Shown piece after piece: positions 16,922 through 25,052 of a stretch of DNA of 64,000 bases (the stretch's first letter is position 1; every line of letters starts with the position of its first letter). Position numbers and translations under genes: made by a program. The DNA comes from Aquirufa beregesia (GTDB taxonomy: Bacteria; Bacteroidota; Bacteroidia; Cytophagales; Spirosomataceae): positions 124,001 to 188,000 of the forward strand of contig NZ_SEWW01000001.1 of NCBI RefSeq assembly GCF_011090385.1. The letters are read 5' to 3'. The notes below the pieces were generated by a model. The model was not told where the DNA came from, did not search any database, and worked only from the letters and a program-made list of their open reading frames with translations.

Positions 16922-18055
16922 TTCTATCGAGATATCTTTACTTTCAGTTACTTTAGGAATATAAATAAGATAATCATACCCCTTTATAACTCTCGATAAG
17001 TATACATCTTCTACTTTTAGCTTGTTTTGTAAAATAGATTTTTTTAAAGGTCTTAAATCAAAACAATACCATTGTTCATCATTTACCACATTTAGAAAAG
17101 ATTTAAAACTAGTGTTATCCTTTTCGTCTTCTCCTTTTCCTACAACCATTATATGTAACGATTTCCTGAAATTTGCCTCTTCAATATTAGAAATTAAGCT
17201 GCCTATATCATATATATCGGTTTTTGTTAATATGGTTTCCCCTTTTGGTAGATGGTTCGCACCAAATTTGAAAAGATTTTTTTTGTTATTCCAATCGGGC
17301 ATTTGGTTTAGCAAGATGTTTTTCATCAATTGAATCCTTAAGAGATGACTTCTTTTAGTATAAATCTCTCTACTTAACTTGAATGCTTCAATTTGTTTTC
17401 GCTCTTTGTCAGAAAGTTTTAACTTCAACAACAAATCTAATTTTTGAAGACAATCTTCAGAAAGCATGTAGTATTTTTCCAAACCTTCTTTAGATGCAAC
17501 TAGTTTGGAATTATGAAGCATTTGCTCGTATATCTCAATCACCTTTTTATTTTTCGAAGTTTCTTTTAAACTTGAAATTATCATTTGATCTGCAGAAACG
17601 CTCATTTGTTCGACACCATATATTTTGGTATTACGTTTAACGAGATTCTTAAACAAAGCAAATTCGGGTTCATACTGCAAAAAAGAAAAGTTTGTATAAT
17701 ATTCTTTAAGAAAAGAATTAAGCTGATCAGTAGATAGCGATTTAATTTTTGTTTCGATTAAATCTACAGAATAAGGATCAACCTCAAGGAAATAGTTATC
17801 AAAATCAACCTCATTGATAATAGCATTTGTGAAATAAGGAATTTCGTTTGTAAAATGAATTTCTCCCAACAAAACAGAATTAGATTGTTTTATTTCGTCT
17901 AGCAAAACATCCCATCCTTTTCCCTGAAATGAAATGTTTTTATCAATTTGGAAAGGAAAACCATTCTTTTGAACTAGACTGTCAAGTACTATGTTTTGAG
18001 CATAGTTAAAATTTGTAATGAATAATGTAAGAAGTAAGAATATTATTTTTTTCAT
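16919..18055 (-). CDS. Secreted protein of TIKI/ChaN/erythromycin-esterase-like type, cassette-borne
   Basis: I do not assign a firm function. The signal peptide MKKIIFLLLTLFITNFNYAQ is followed by NSVLLGEIHFTNEIPYF (GExH pattern), YFLEVDPYSVDLIE, YGVEQMSVSADQ and FKFGANHLPKG (late His), the spacing of conserved Glu and His residues seen in the ChaN/TIKI/EreA-like superfamily. The middle is helical and lysine-rich. Base composition is richer in A and T than the neighbours. The gene is alone, and both its ends carry inverted copies of a CRGTTGYGCGTTRTTAT-like motif, with the downstream copy overlapping the stop codon. These features suggest acquisition as a gene cassette. Confidence 0.6.
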   Translation of the reverse strand: MKKIIFLLLTLFITNFNYAQNIVLDSLVQKNGFPFQIDKNISFQGKGWDVLLDEIKQSNSVLLGEIHFTNEIPYFTNAIINEVDFDNYFLEVDPYSVDLIETKIKSLSTDQLNSFLKEYYTNFSFLQYEPEFALFKNLVKRNTKIYGVEQMSVSADQMIISSLKETSKNKKVIEIYEQMLHNSKLVASKEGLEKYYMLSEDCLQKLDLLLKLKLSDKERKQIEAFKLSREIYTKRSHLLRIQLMKNILLNQMPDWNNKKNLFKFGANHLPKGETILTKTDIYDIGSLISNIEEANFRKSLHIMVVGKGEDEKDNTSFKSFLNVVNDEQWYCFDLRPLKKSILQNKLKVEDVYLSRVIKGYDYLIYIPKVTESKDISIE

Positions 18056-18080
18056 TTTGTATTATCGAAGTTGTATTATA

Positions 18081-18161
18081 ATAACGCACAACTGTTACAT
18101 ACCCATTACTTTATAGCGCATATCTACCTTATTATGGATGTATATGCGCTAGGTAATCAGT
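18081..18161. repeat. Upstream cassette boundary with 10-bp palindrome
   Basis: ATAACGCACAACTGTTACAT is the inverted counterpart of the motif at the other end of the lone gene. It is followed by a hairpin with perfect arms TAGCGCATAT and ATATGCGCTA, extended by ATTAC/GTAAT outside and partial pairing inside. It lies between the lone gene and the 3' end of ssrA. Confidence 0.6.
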
Positions 18162-18288
18162 ACAAGATTTTGCAATACTACACATAAAAAGAATACGACG
18201 ATTGTGATTTTACGTAGATTGACTTTTATTTTTTGCTATCTCAAAAAATAAGCTAAGAGTTTTTGGGAAGAAAAACATCTTTAAATGA

Positions 18289-18321
18289 AAACAACGCTAT
18301 TGTCTTCCAATGGCGTTGTTT
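18289..18321 (-). terminator. Terminator of ssrA
   Basis: AAACAACGCTATTG and CAATGGCGTTGTTT form a 14-bp stem (one G-T pair) with loop TCTTC, 7 bp beyond the tmRNA CCA end. On the minus strand it is followed by a moderately T-rich tract. Confidence 0.8.
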
Positions 18322-18328
18322 GTCTTTG

Positions 18329-18700
18329 TGGTGGAGTCGGAGGGATTCGAACCCTCGTCCAAACCTAGCGAACAATAGCTTTCTACACGTTTAGCTGTGA
18401 TTCATTTTCGATCAAAAGCGGGTTCACATCAGACCCAAACTTTCAACTTATCCTCTGAATACTAACAAGTCCGTAGAGAAATTCGAACTTATCGACTCTG
18501 CATGTCGACGCTCAGATGCCCTCCTCGGCAGAGTTTAGAGAAGGCTGAACGATGGCAAATTGATTAATCTCTAAGATTAAGCAGCCATGGCATACTGTGT
18601 ATTGCCAGTTATAATTCGAAGGTTTTTTTAACAGGAAATGCCTACAACTCCCGACGTGCTTACCACCGACCGACATAAGCTGTCAAAACCGGTCGACCCC
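18329..18700 (-). ncRNA. ssrA: Transfer-messenger RNA (tmRNA)
   Basis: The 5' end GGGGTCGACCGGTTTTGACAGC and 3' end GGTTCGAATCCCTCCGACTC followed by CACCA are diagnostic. GGGGTCG pairs with CGACTCC to form the acceptor. The length of about 372 nt is normal. The tag frame is preceded by TATAACT and starts at a GGC resume codon (18606), reading GNTQYAMAA before TAA at 18577. The Ala-Met-Ala-Ala end suits ClpXP-type degradation. tmRNA rescues stalled ribosomes together with SmpB, which is not in this window. Its 3' end borders a cassette-like island, and tmRNA genes are known integration sites. Confidence 0.96.
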
Positions 18701-18712
18701 ATAATTGGAATA

Positions 18713-18744
18713 CAAAGGTACAACATTAAACAGCCCTTTGTCAA
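18713..18744 (-). promoter_or_regulatory. ssrA promoter
   Basis: On the minus strand TACCTTTG fits TAnnTTTG, with a TTGAC-type -33 element about 20 bp upstream. It overlaps the 3' end of the Lrp-type gene, and transcription would begin a few bases before the mature tmRNA 5' end. Confidence 0.65.
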
Positions 18745-19214
18745 GTAATAGGTAATTCTGTACTTTGTTTTATTTCATCCATCACGAATAAACTGTTGAT
18801 GTGCGCAACTGTTGGAAGCACAGCCAACTTCTCTTGATAAAACCGGTTGTAACTTTCTACATCCGCACTGACAACCATTAAGTAATAGTCAAAGTTCCCA
18901 GAGACCAAATGGCAAGATAGAACTTCAGGAAAAGCTTGGACGGCTTGTTCAAATTCTTTGAAATTCTTACGATTTTGTTTTTCTAAGGTCACTTGACAAT
19001 GCACTAATAATCCCAAGTCCAGCATTTTTCGATTGAGTAGTCCTACATACGACATGATATATCCATCTTTCTCCAACTTTCTGATCCGATCATGGGTAGG
19101 CGAAAGGGATAAATTAACTTGTGAGGCTATTTCTTTGAGTTTCTTTTGCCCATTTCCTTGTATGATTTTTAAAATCTTTAAATCAAGTGCATCTAAATTG
19201 AGTTTGGAAGCCAT
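18741..19214 (-). CDS. Lrp/AsnC-family transcriptional regulator
   Basis: The protein has an N-terminal helix-turn-helix (LDALDLKILKIIQGNGQKKL, then EIASQVNLSLSPTHDRIRKL) and a C-terminal RAM ligand-binding domain (LVHCQVTLEKQN, SCHLVSGNFDYYLMVVSADV). The length of 157 residues is typical. It diverges from alanine dehydrogenase across 215 bp. Lrp-type proteins often control ald in response to amino acids, so this is likely a local regulator of that gene. No operator could be defined by eye. Confidence 0.9.
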   Translation of the reverse strand: MASKLNLDALDLKILKIIQGNGQKKLKEIASQVNLSLSPTHDRIRKLEKDGYIMSYVGLLNRKMLDLGLLVHCQVTLEKQNRKNFKEFEQAVQAFPEVLSCHLVSGNFDYYLMVVSADVESYNRFYQEKLAVLPTVAHINSLFVMDEIKQSTELPIT

Positions 19215-19334
19215 AATTTTTTCGGATTTGCGTTAACAGAAAGTTAATTTATAGAATTATTTTCTACAAAAACACATTTAACAGAAATAATTCCTTTTTT
19301 ATAAGTGATATACATAAATATTTTTTGTCTTTTT

Positions 19335-19342
19335 TATATTTG
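19335..19342 (+). promoter_or_regulatory. ald -7 promoter element
   Basis: TATATTTG matches TAnnTTTG exactly. The -33 element is not clear. Transcription from here would start around 19349, giving a leader of about 80 nt that contains the hairpin at 19368-19397. Confidence 0.55.
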
Positions 19343-19367
19343 CAGTGTATTATACTTCATCAAAGGT

Positions 19368-19407
19368 AACGGCCAGCGAAATTTTTCGTTGGCCGTTCTT
19401 TTTTTTT
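19368..19407 (+). terminator. Terminator-like hairpin in the ald leader
   Basis: AACGGCCAGCGAAA pairs with TTTCGTTGGCCGTT (14 bp with one G-T pair, 2-nt loop or slightly opened), followed by CTTTTTTTTT. It lies between the ald -7 element and the ald start codon, so it would stop most leader transcripts unless it is bypassed. No open frame of note lies upstream of it. Confidence 0.75.
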
Positions 19408-19429
19408 CAACAAGCTAACATCTACTATC

Positions 19430-20515
19430 ATGATCATTGGCGTCCCTAAGGAAATAAAAAAACAAGAGTTCCGAGTAGGCCTAACACCTGCAGGAGTTCA
19501 ATCATTGGTGGCTCAAGGTCACCAAGTGTATGTGCAAAGTCAGGCTGGTGTCGGATCAGGATTTTCAGATGAGTTTTACACTCAAACGGGAGCAGTCATT
19601 CTTCCAGATGCGGTTTCTGTATATGAAAAATCTCAGATGATTGTCAAGGTGAAAGAACCCTTGGCTCAAGAATTTTCATTGATACAAGCAGGACAAATTC
19701 TATTTACCTATTTCCACTTTGCAGCATCTAAGGAACTAACTCAAGCAATGATAGCAAGCAAAGCGATTTGTATTGCCTATGAAACAGTGGAATTGCCTGA
19801 CAAGAGTCTTCCTTTATTAACTCCTATGTCAGAAGTAGCTGGAAGAATGTCCATCCAAGTAGGAGCCTATTTTTTAGGAAAGGCTCAGGGGGGAAAAGGT
19901 AAAATGTTAGGAGGAGTACCCGGAGTAAAACCCGCTAATGTGATCATTTTAGGAGGAGGAGTGGTTGGTACGCAGGCTGCCAAAATGGCGGCAGGACTAG
20001 GGGCCAATGTAACCATCATGGATACTAATCTAGCTAGATTACGTTATTTGGAAGATATTTTACCTGCCAATGTGTCTACTCAGTATTCCACGTCATTAGC
20101 CATTCAGGAATGTTTGCCTCAGGCAGACTTAATTGTAGGCGCTGTACTGTTACATGGGGCAAAGGCTCCTCATCTAATTAAAAGAGAAGATTTAAAACGG
20201 ATGAGCCCGGGAACAGTGCTGGTTGATGTAGCTGTTGATCAAGGTGGATGTATAGAGACCTGTCGACCTACAACCCATGAGAACCCAGTATTTGAAATAG
20301 ATGGAATTCTTCATTATTGTGTAGCCAATATGCCTGGGGCTGTGCCTCAAACATCTACTCTAGCGCTGACTCAAGCGACATTACCTTATGTACAACAAAT
20401 TGCCAAAGAAGGTTGGAATGTGGCATGTACCAATAATCAAGCCTTAGCTAACGGATTGACGATTTATGAGGGTAAATTGCAAAATCCTGCTTTAGCTATC
20501 TTGTTTGATTTATAA
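19430..20515 (+). CDS. ald: Alanine dehydrogenase
   Basis: Ald catalyses NAD-dependent reversible deamination of L-alanine to pyruvate and ammonia. The start MIIGVPKEIKKQEFRVGLTP, the GSGFSDE and FTYFHFAASKELTQAM blocks, the nucleotide-binding GGGVVGTQAAKMAAGLGANV and the C-terminal CVANMPGAVPQTSTLALTQA are characteristic. The length of 361 residues is slightly under the usual 370. It diverges from an Lrp-type regulator, has a hairpin in its leader, and meets the TolC gene end to end with no gap. Confidence 0.96.
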   Translation: MIIGVPKEIKKQEFRVGLTPAGVQSLVAQGHQVYVQSQAGVGSGFSDEFYTQTGAVILPDAVSVYEKSQMIVKVKEPLAQEFSLIQAGQILFTYFHFAASKELTQAMIASKAICIAYETVELPDKSLPLLTPMSEVAGRMSIQVGAYFLGKAQGGKGKMLGGVPGVKPANVIILGGGVVGTQAAKMAAGLGANVTIMDTNLARLRYLEDILPANVSTQYSTSLAIQECLPQADLIVGAVLLHGAKAPHLIKREDLKRMSPGTVLVDVAVDQGGCIETCRPTTHENPVFEIDGILHYCVANMPGAVPQTSTLALTQATLPYVQQIAKEGWNVACTNNQALANGLTIYEGKLQNPALAILFDL

Positions 20516-21817
20516 TTACCAGATCTTTATTCCCTGTATTCTATATAATTCCAATTGTTGTAGGTTCACTTGATAATCAAATTGAGCTTGCATCAATTGG
20601 GATTCTTCTAAGATAGATTCTGCTTGATCTAATTCAATTCGGCGAATCAATCCCTGCTTAAATCGTGTATTAGCTAATTCCAAGGCATATTGTGCTTGCG
20701 CCACGACCTCTTTCTGCGTTGCAGCTTTCTTTACATAGTTTTGATGATTCAATTGTGCTTGTCTCCATTCTGTTCCTAATTTTTCTTGAGCATCTTCCAA
20801 CTGAAAAGCGACACGCTCTTTTTGAATGGTGGCTAATTCTGTTTGATAACTTGCCCTTTTTCCTGCATAAATAGGAATACTAAGTTTTAGGCCTAAGACG
20901 CTGTTCACTTTAAAATCATCTCCAAAAGATGGTGTTTCTCCATTAATTCTAGGAACATAACCATTTTTCAGTCCTAATGTAGCCAAACCAGCCAGAGAAG
21001 GGGTATTTTCAGACTTGGCTAATTCAATACTTTTATTGATGATTTCTTCTTGTGCTTTTATTTGAGTAATCTCCGGATTCGTAAATGATTCTATGGGTTT
21101 AGCTGTTTGAGCCTGCCAGATTTGGGGATTTTCTACTAAATAGGCCTCGGCATTCGCCCCCAATAAGGTGCTTACATAATCCAACATACGAGCTACTTGA
21201 TTCTCCAATTCTAGGATTTTACTCTCTTGATTGGCTATTTTAACTTGTTGGCTGATCTTATCATATTCAATAGCCTCACCTAGTGCTATTTGTTTTTGAA
21301 TAACTTGGAAATTATTTTCAAGTCGTTTCAATTGTGATTTTTGAACCAGGATAGCCTTTTTATTAAAGACAATTTGCTGGTATAAATTGGCAATTTGGAA
21401 ACCCATTTGGAATTCTTGTTGATCAATTTGAGCTTGACTTAATTGAGTTTCTAATCGGGTTTTCTCAATGGCCATGGCATTTCTTCCCCAATCATACAAT
21501 ACATGATTAGCCACAAATTGAGAATTATAATTCATGTTGGGTTGAAATTGTAAAGTTGAATTGCCTCCACCAAAGTTAAAACTAGCTTTTGCCACGGGAT
21601 CGATTCGAGTTATCCCAATTTCGGCGCCAATGATGGGTTTGCCGTAGGATTCTTGTATTTGAGTTTTCACTTGACCCATTTTAATCAGGTTTCTTTGTCC
21701 CTTTAAGGCAGGCGAATGCTGTAAAATTCCTTGAATTAATTCAGGAAGTCCTTTAGTTTGGGCTAGCAAGGTGCTGCTCAACAAGGAATAGGAAAGGAGT
21801 AGGATGTATTTTTTCAT
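20516..21817 (-). CDS. TolC-family outer membrane efflux protein
   Basis: This is the outer membrane channel of a tripartite efflux pump. The ATG chosen yields the signal peptide MKKYILLLSYSLLSSTLLAQ and lies 4 bp after the transporter stop; a longer start would overlap that gene. Two long coiled-coil repeats, rich in Gln, Glu and Ala (for example QAQIDQQEFQMGFQIANLYQ and LANTRFKQGLIRRIELDQAE), match the TolC/OEP family. It is the last gene of a HlyD-DHA2-TolC operon that diverges from a MarR regulator. Confidence 0.92.
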   Translation of the reverse strand: MKKYILLLSYSLLSSTLLAQTKGLPELIQGILQHSPALKGQRNLIKMGQVKTQIQESYGKPIIGAEIGITRIDPVAKASFNFGGGNSTLQFQPNMNYNSQFVANHVLYDWGRNAMAIEKTRLETQLSQAQIDQQEFQMGFQIANLYQQIVFNKKAILVQKSQLKRLENNFQVIQKQIALGEAIEYDKISQQVKIANQESKILELENQVARMLDYVSTLLGANAEAYLVENPQIWQAQTAKPIESFTNPEITQIKAQEEIINKSIELAKSENTPSLAGLATLGLKNGYVPRINGETPSFGDDFKVNSVLGLKLSIPIYAGKRASYQTELATIQKERVAFQLEDAQEKLGTEWRQAQLNHQNYVKKAATQKEVVAQAQYALELANTRFKQGLIRRIELDQAESILEESQLMQAQFDYQVNLQQLELYRIQGIKIW

Positions 21818-21821
21818 ATAA

Positions 21822-23405
21822 TTAATGAGCCTCTTCACTGGCTTTCATGATTTTTTCAATTTCTGCTTTGGTTTTCCTAGGGGTACGCAATAACCATAAG
21901 AAGGGTAGTATACATAAGAATAAAATGGAGACCAATCGGAATGTATCTAAGTAGGCCAAATAATAGGCTTGCTTGTTGACCATAGCATCTAATTGGCGAT
22001 AGGCAGCTTCACCACTGCGGACGAAATCTCCCGTTTTTTGCATCATATTCTGAGTCAAACCTTGAATTCTTTGTTGGAACAATGGATTTTCCACTTGAAT
22101 ATTCGCTAATAAATCTGTTCGATGTTGGGCAGCTCGATGCGTAGCATAATTGTTTGCCACTGCAATACCAAAAGCTCCTCCTAATTGACGAATCATATTA
22201 CTTAAGGCAATTCCTGCTGGATATTCAGCGGGTTGTAAACCCGCTACAGCCTGATTAATTAGCGGCATTTGTAACATAGCAACCCCCATCATACGTAAAA
22301 GGTGCATGGGGAAGAAATCCCAACGACCCATTTCAGGGGTGGCTGAACCACCTATGAAACCGAAAATGATAAAAATACAGATCCCAACACCCATGACCGG
22401 AATGGGTTTCCCTCCTAGAGATAAATATTTAGCTATCATTGGAAAAAAGAGGACTCCCAATAAGGTTGGAAACATCAAGGATAAACCCGTTTCTGTAGAA
22501 CTTAATCCATTGATGCGCTGCACCATGATGGGATAAATGAATACCGAAGTAAATAAACCAAATCCACTGACTAGGTTAAAGACGGTACTCATGGCAAATA
22601 CCTTATTCTTGAAGATCTTTAAGTTGATTACTGGATGTTCTGTGGTCAATTCTCTCCAAATAAAACCAATTAGGCCAATGGCACATAATACTGCCATGGT
22701 ATTGATGGTTCTTGATTCAAACCAGCTCTCCGATTCTCCTTTTTCTAAGATATATTGTAAGTTTCCAATTCCTAATGTTAGGAAAGCGATTCCGATGTAA
22801 TCGATTTCCATACTTTTTCGATGCTGCCCTTCACCTTCCTTACGATCAATGAATACGATGGTCAGAATGGTTGCCAAAATACACACGGGTATATTGACAT
22901 AGAAAATATCATTCCATTCATAATTGTCGACTAAATACCCCCCTAAAACAGGCCCTAAGGAAGGCCCTAGGATAATCCCCATGCCAAAAAAACCAGAGGC
23001 AGTTGGTCGGTCTTTAACTTCAAAGGCATCAAATAAAATCGCTTGAGATGTAGATAGTAAAGCCCCTCCACCAATTCCTTGTATAAATCGCCAAAAGACT
23101 AATTCCCATAAGCTATCACTCATCCCACAAAAATATGAGGCAATTCCAAAGAGAATCATGGAGCCTAAGTAGTAGTTTTTTCTACCAAAATATTCCCCTA
23201 AAAATCCCGTCATTGGAATAATAATCACGTTGGCAATGGCATAGCTGGTAATTACCCATGCAATATCTTCAATGGTAGCTCCGAGATTTCCGGCTATCTG
23301 GTTGAGGGCCACGTTAACAATCGTGGTATCCAACAACTCCATGACAGCTGCGGTAATCGTAGTAAGTACGATGATGATTTTTGCGAATCCCTGAGGTCTT
23401 TGCAT
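21822..23405 (-). CDS. DHA2-family (EmrB/QacA-type) MFS multidrug transporter
   Basis: The 527-residue protein has 14 predicted membrane segments. Motif D1-like LDTTIVNVALNQIAGNLGA and motif A-like GEYFGRKNYYLGS are clear, and motif C-like GIILGPSLGPVLGGYLVDN is present. This is the EmrB/QacA subfamily, which exports drugs or toxic lipophiles using the proton gradient. It sits between the HlyD-type adaptor (4 bp) and TolC gene (4 bp), so it probably forms a complete tripartite pump. Substrates cannot be read from sequence. Confidence 0.94.
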   Translation of the reverse strand: MQRPQGFAKIIIVLTTITAAVMELLDTTIVNVALNQIAGNLGATIEDIAWVITSYAIANVIIIPMTGFLGEYFGRKNYYLGSMILFGIASYFCGMSDSLWELVFWRFIQGIGGGALLSTSQAILFDAFEVKDRPTASGFFGMGIILGPSLGPVLGGYLVDNYEWNDIFYVNIPVCILATILTIVFIDRKEGEGQHRKSMEIDYIGIAFLTLGIGNLQYILEKGESESWFESRTINTMAVLCAIGLIGFIWRELTTEHPVINLKIFKNKVFAMSTVFNLVSGFGLFTSVFIYPIMVQRINGLSSTETGLSLMFPTLLGVLFFPMIAKYLSLGGKPIPVMGVGICIFIIFGFIGGSATPEMGRWDFFPMHLLRMMGVAMLQMPLINQAVAGLQPAEYPAGIALSNMIRQLGGAFGIAVANNYATHRAAQHRTDLLANIQVENPLFQQRIQGLTQNMMQKTGDFVRSGEAAYRQLDAMVNKQAYYLAYLDTFRLVSILFLCILPFLWLLRTPRKTKAEIEKIMKASEEAH

Positions 23406-23409
23406 TGTA

Positions 23410-24447
23410 TTAGTTTATGGGAACTGATACATCTAATGATAAACCTGCACGTAAAATATCCTTGTATTTATCGGCATTCAATATTTCGATTTTCACTGGA
23501 ATACGTTGGGTTACTTTGACAAAGTTCCCTGATGCATTATCTGGAGGAAGTAAAGTTGTTTTGGCCCCTGTAGATTCAGAAATAGATAAAATACGTCCTT
23601 TCAAAGTGATTTCTGGGTAAGCATCAATTTTTATATCTGTCTCCATTCCCACTTTCAAAGACTCCACTTGGGTCTCTTTGTAGTTTGCCACAACCCAATA
23701 TCTACTGTCATCCATGATGGTCATCAGGGGCTGTGAGACTTGAATGAATTGACCCGCCTCTACTGATTTCTTACCAATTTTTCCATCGGCAGGTGCGTAA
23801 ACTTTATTGTAGCTTAATTTCAATTGCTGTTGCTGAACCTTAACTTTTTTAAGTTTTAACGCTATTTCAGCTTTATGCCAAGTAGCTTGTAAGATGCCTA
23901 TTCTGGATTGTGTACTACTTAATTCAGCTTTAGCTCCTTGGTATTTAATGGCACCCTGCTCCGCCAAATCTTGACTGTCTATTAATTGTTGACGCGTAAT
24001 GGCTTTAGCAGATTCTAATGCGGCATTTCTACTAACATCACGATTATACTTATTGTATGCCAATTCTGCTGACTTGACCAGGCTTTGTTGCGCTTCGATA
24101 CTTTTCTTTAAATTATTCAAATTAGCTCTTGCACTTTCAATATCAGATTGAGCTTGTTCTACCTCTACTTGCATTTCTTCCAATGCCAAGGCTGCTTCAT
24201 CGGAATCTATTTCCAAAATCAATTGACCTTTTTTAACTTGATCATAATCATTGACACAAACCTTTTTGACAAATCCCGCCATTCTAGGTAATACAGGAAT
24301 AAAATAGGCTTCTATTTGTGCATTATCAGTATCTTCATGCGAAGTAGCATATTGGTATTTTTTATAACCGAAAAAGCCTCCTATGAGTAAAACTACTGCT
24401 AAAATGATTTTAGGAAGATGAGATTTTGGTTTTTGATGAGTAGACAT
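23410..24447 (-). CDS. HlyD/EmrA-family membrane fusion protein
   Basis: This is the periplasmic adaptor of the efflux operon. I chose the ATG giving MSTHQKPKSHLPKIILAVVL, since the longer frame starts at TTG. One N-terminal transmembrane helix is followed by a biotinyl-lipoyl-like half (DNAQIEAYFIPVLPRMAGFV), an alpha-helical hairpin of about 110 residues, the second lipoyl half (YAPADGKIGKKSVEAGQFIQ) and a beta-barrel (WVVANYKETQVESLKVGM). Arrangement and length match EmrA. It is the first gene of the operon and diverges from marR. Confidence 0.93.
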   Translation of the reverse strand: MSTHQKPKSHLPKIILAVVLLIGGFFGYKKYQYATSHEDTDNAQIEAYFIPVLPRMAGFVKKVCVNDYDQVKKGQLILEIDSDEAALALEEMQVEVEQAQSDIESARANLNNLKKSIEAQQSLVKSAELAYNKYNRDVSRNAALESAKAITRQQLIDSQDLAEQGAIKYQGAKAELSSTQSRIGILQATWHKAEIALKLKKVKVQQQQLKLSYNKVYAPADGKIGKKSVEAGQFIQVSQPLMTIMDDSRYWVVANYKETQVESLKVGMETDIKIDAYPEITLKGRILSISESTGAKTTLLPPDNASGNFVKVTQRIPVKIEILNADKYKDILRAGLSLDVSVPIN

Positions 24448-24493
24448 GGTACGTTTTTTTTGTTGCAAAGTAAAGAAGCATTTATAATAAAGT

Positions 24494-24531
24494 CAAGTCA
24501 GTTGACTAGTTATTTTATTTTTGTATTTTTG
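24494..24531 (+). promoter_or_regulatory. marR promoter with palindromic operator candidate
   Basis: TATTTTTG at 24524-24531 fits the -7 consensus, with a TTG -33 element about 20 bp upstream. AGTCA-GT-TGACT (24496-24507) is a perfect short palindrome overlapping the -33 region, extended imperfectly on both sides. It lies between the divergent marR and efflux genes and suits binding by a MarR dimer that controls both. Confidence 0.55.
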
Positions 24532-24550
24532 CATGAAAGAAAAATCTTAT

Positions 24551-25051
24551 ATGGATCAGATTACACCAACTGATTATTCCAAACACATGTTTTTATCAAG
24601 GCTTTTGGTAAAGTCTTACCGCATTGTACAATCGATGAATGGCTCGTATTTAAGAAGTTTAGGCTATGAAAATTTCAAAATAGGGCATATCATTGTTTTA
24701 ATGAATCTTACTGAACAGGGAGTTACTACAACTGATTTGGCCAAAAAAGCGAAAGTGAGTAAGCAAGCCATGAGTAAGTTGGTTAATGAATTAATCCAGA
24801 AAGGATACCTCATTTCTAAAAGTCATCCTCAAGATTTACGCTCCTCTCTCTTATTTTGCACAGAGAAAGGTAATCAATTTTTGGAAGATTTAATGAAATC
24901 GAGAGCTCATCTTGAGCAAAAATTTGCTGAAATAGTTGGTCAAGAGCGTTTAGCGGAGTTAAATCAATTATTAATAGAAATCGTCTCTCACTATGATGAT
25001 TTAGCAATTGTGGATACAATTAATGACAATATAGCAGGTACTAAAATCTAG
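24551..25051 (+). CDS. MarR-family transcriptional regulator
   Basis: The winged helix-turn-helix is visible in LTEQGVTTTDLAKKAKVSKQ followed by AMSKLVNELIQKGYLISKSH, and DLRSSLLF is the wing. I place the start at the ATG giving MDQITPTDYSKHMF, because a TAnnTTTG element immediately precedes the upstream ATG (24533) and would put the transcript start inside the longer frame. The upstream choice would add six residues. It diverges from the HlyD-DHA2-TolC operon and is probably its repressor. Confidence 0.88.
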   Translation: MDQITPTDYSKHMFLSRLLVKSYRIVQSMNGSYLRSLGYENFKIGHIIVLMNLTEQGVTTTDLAKKAKVSKQAMSKLVNELIQKGYLISKSHPQDLRSSLLFCTEKGNQFLEDLMKSRAHLEQKFAEIVGQERLAELNQLLIEIVSHYDDLAIVDTINDNIAGTKI

Positions 25052-25052
25052 T

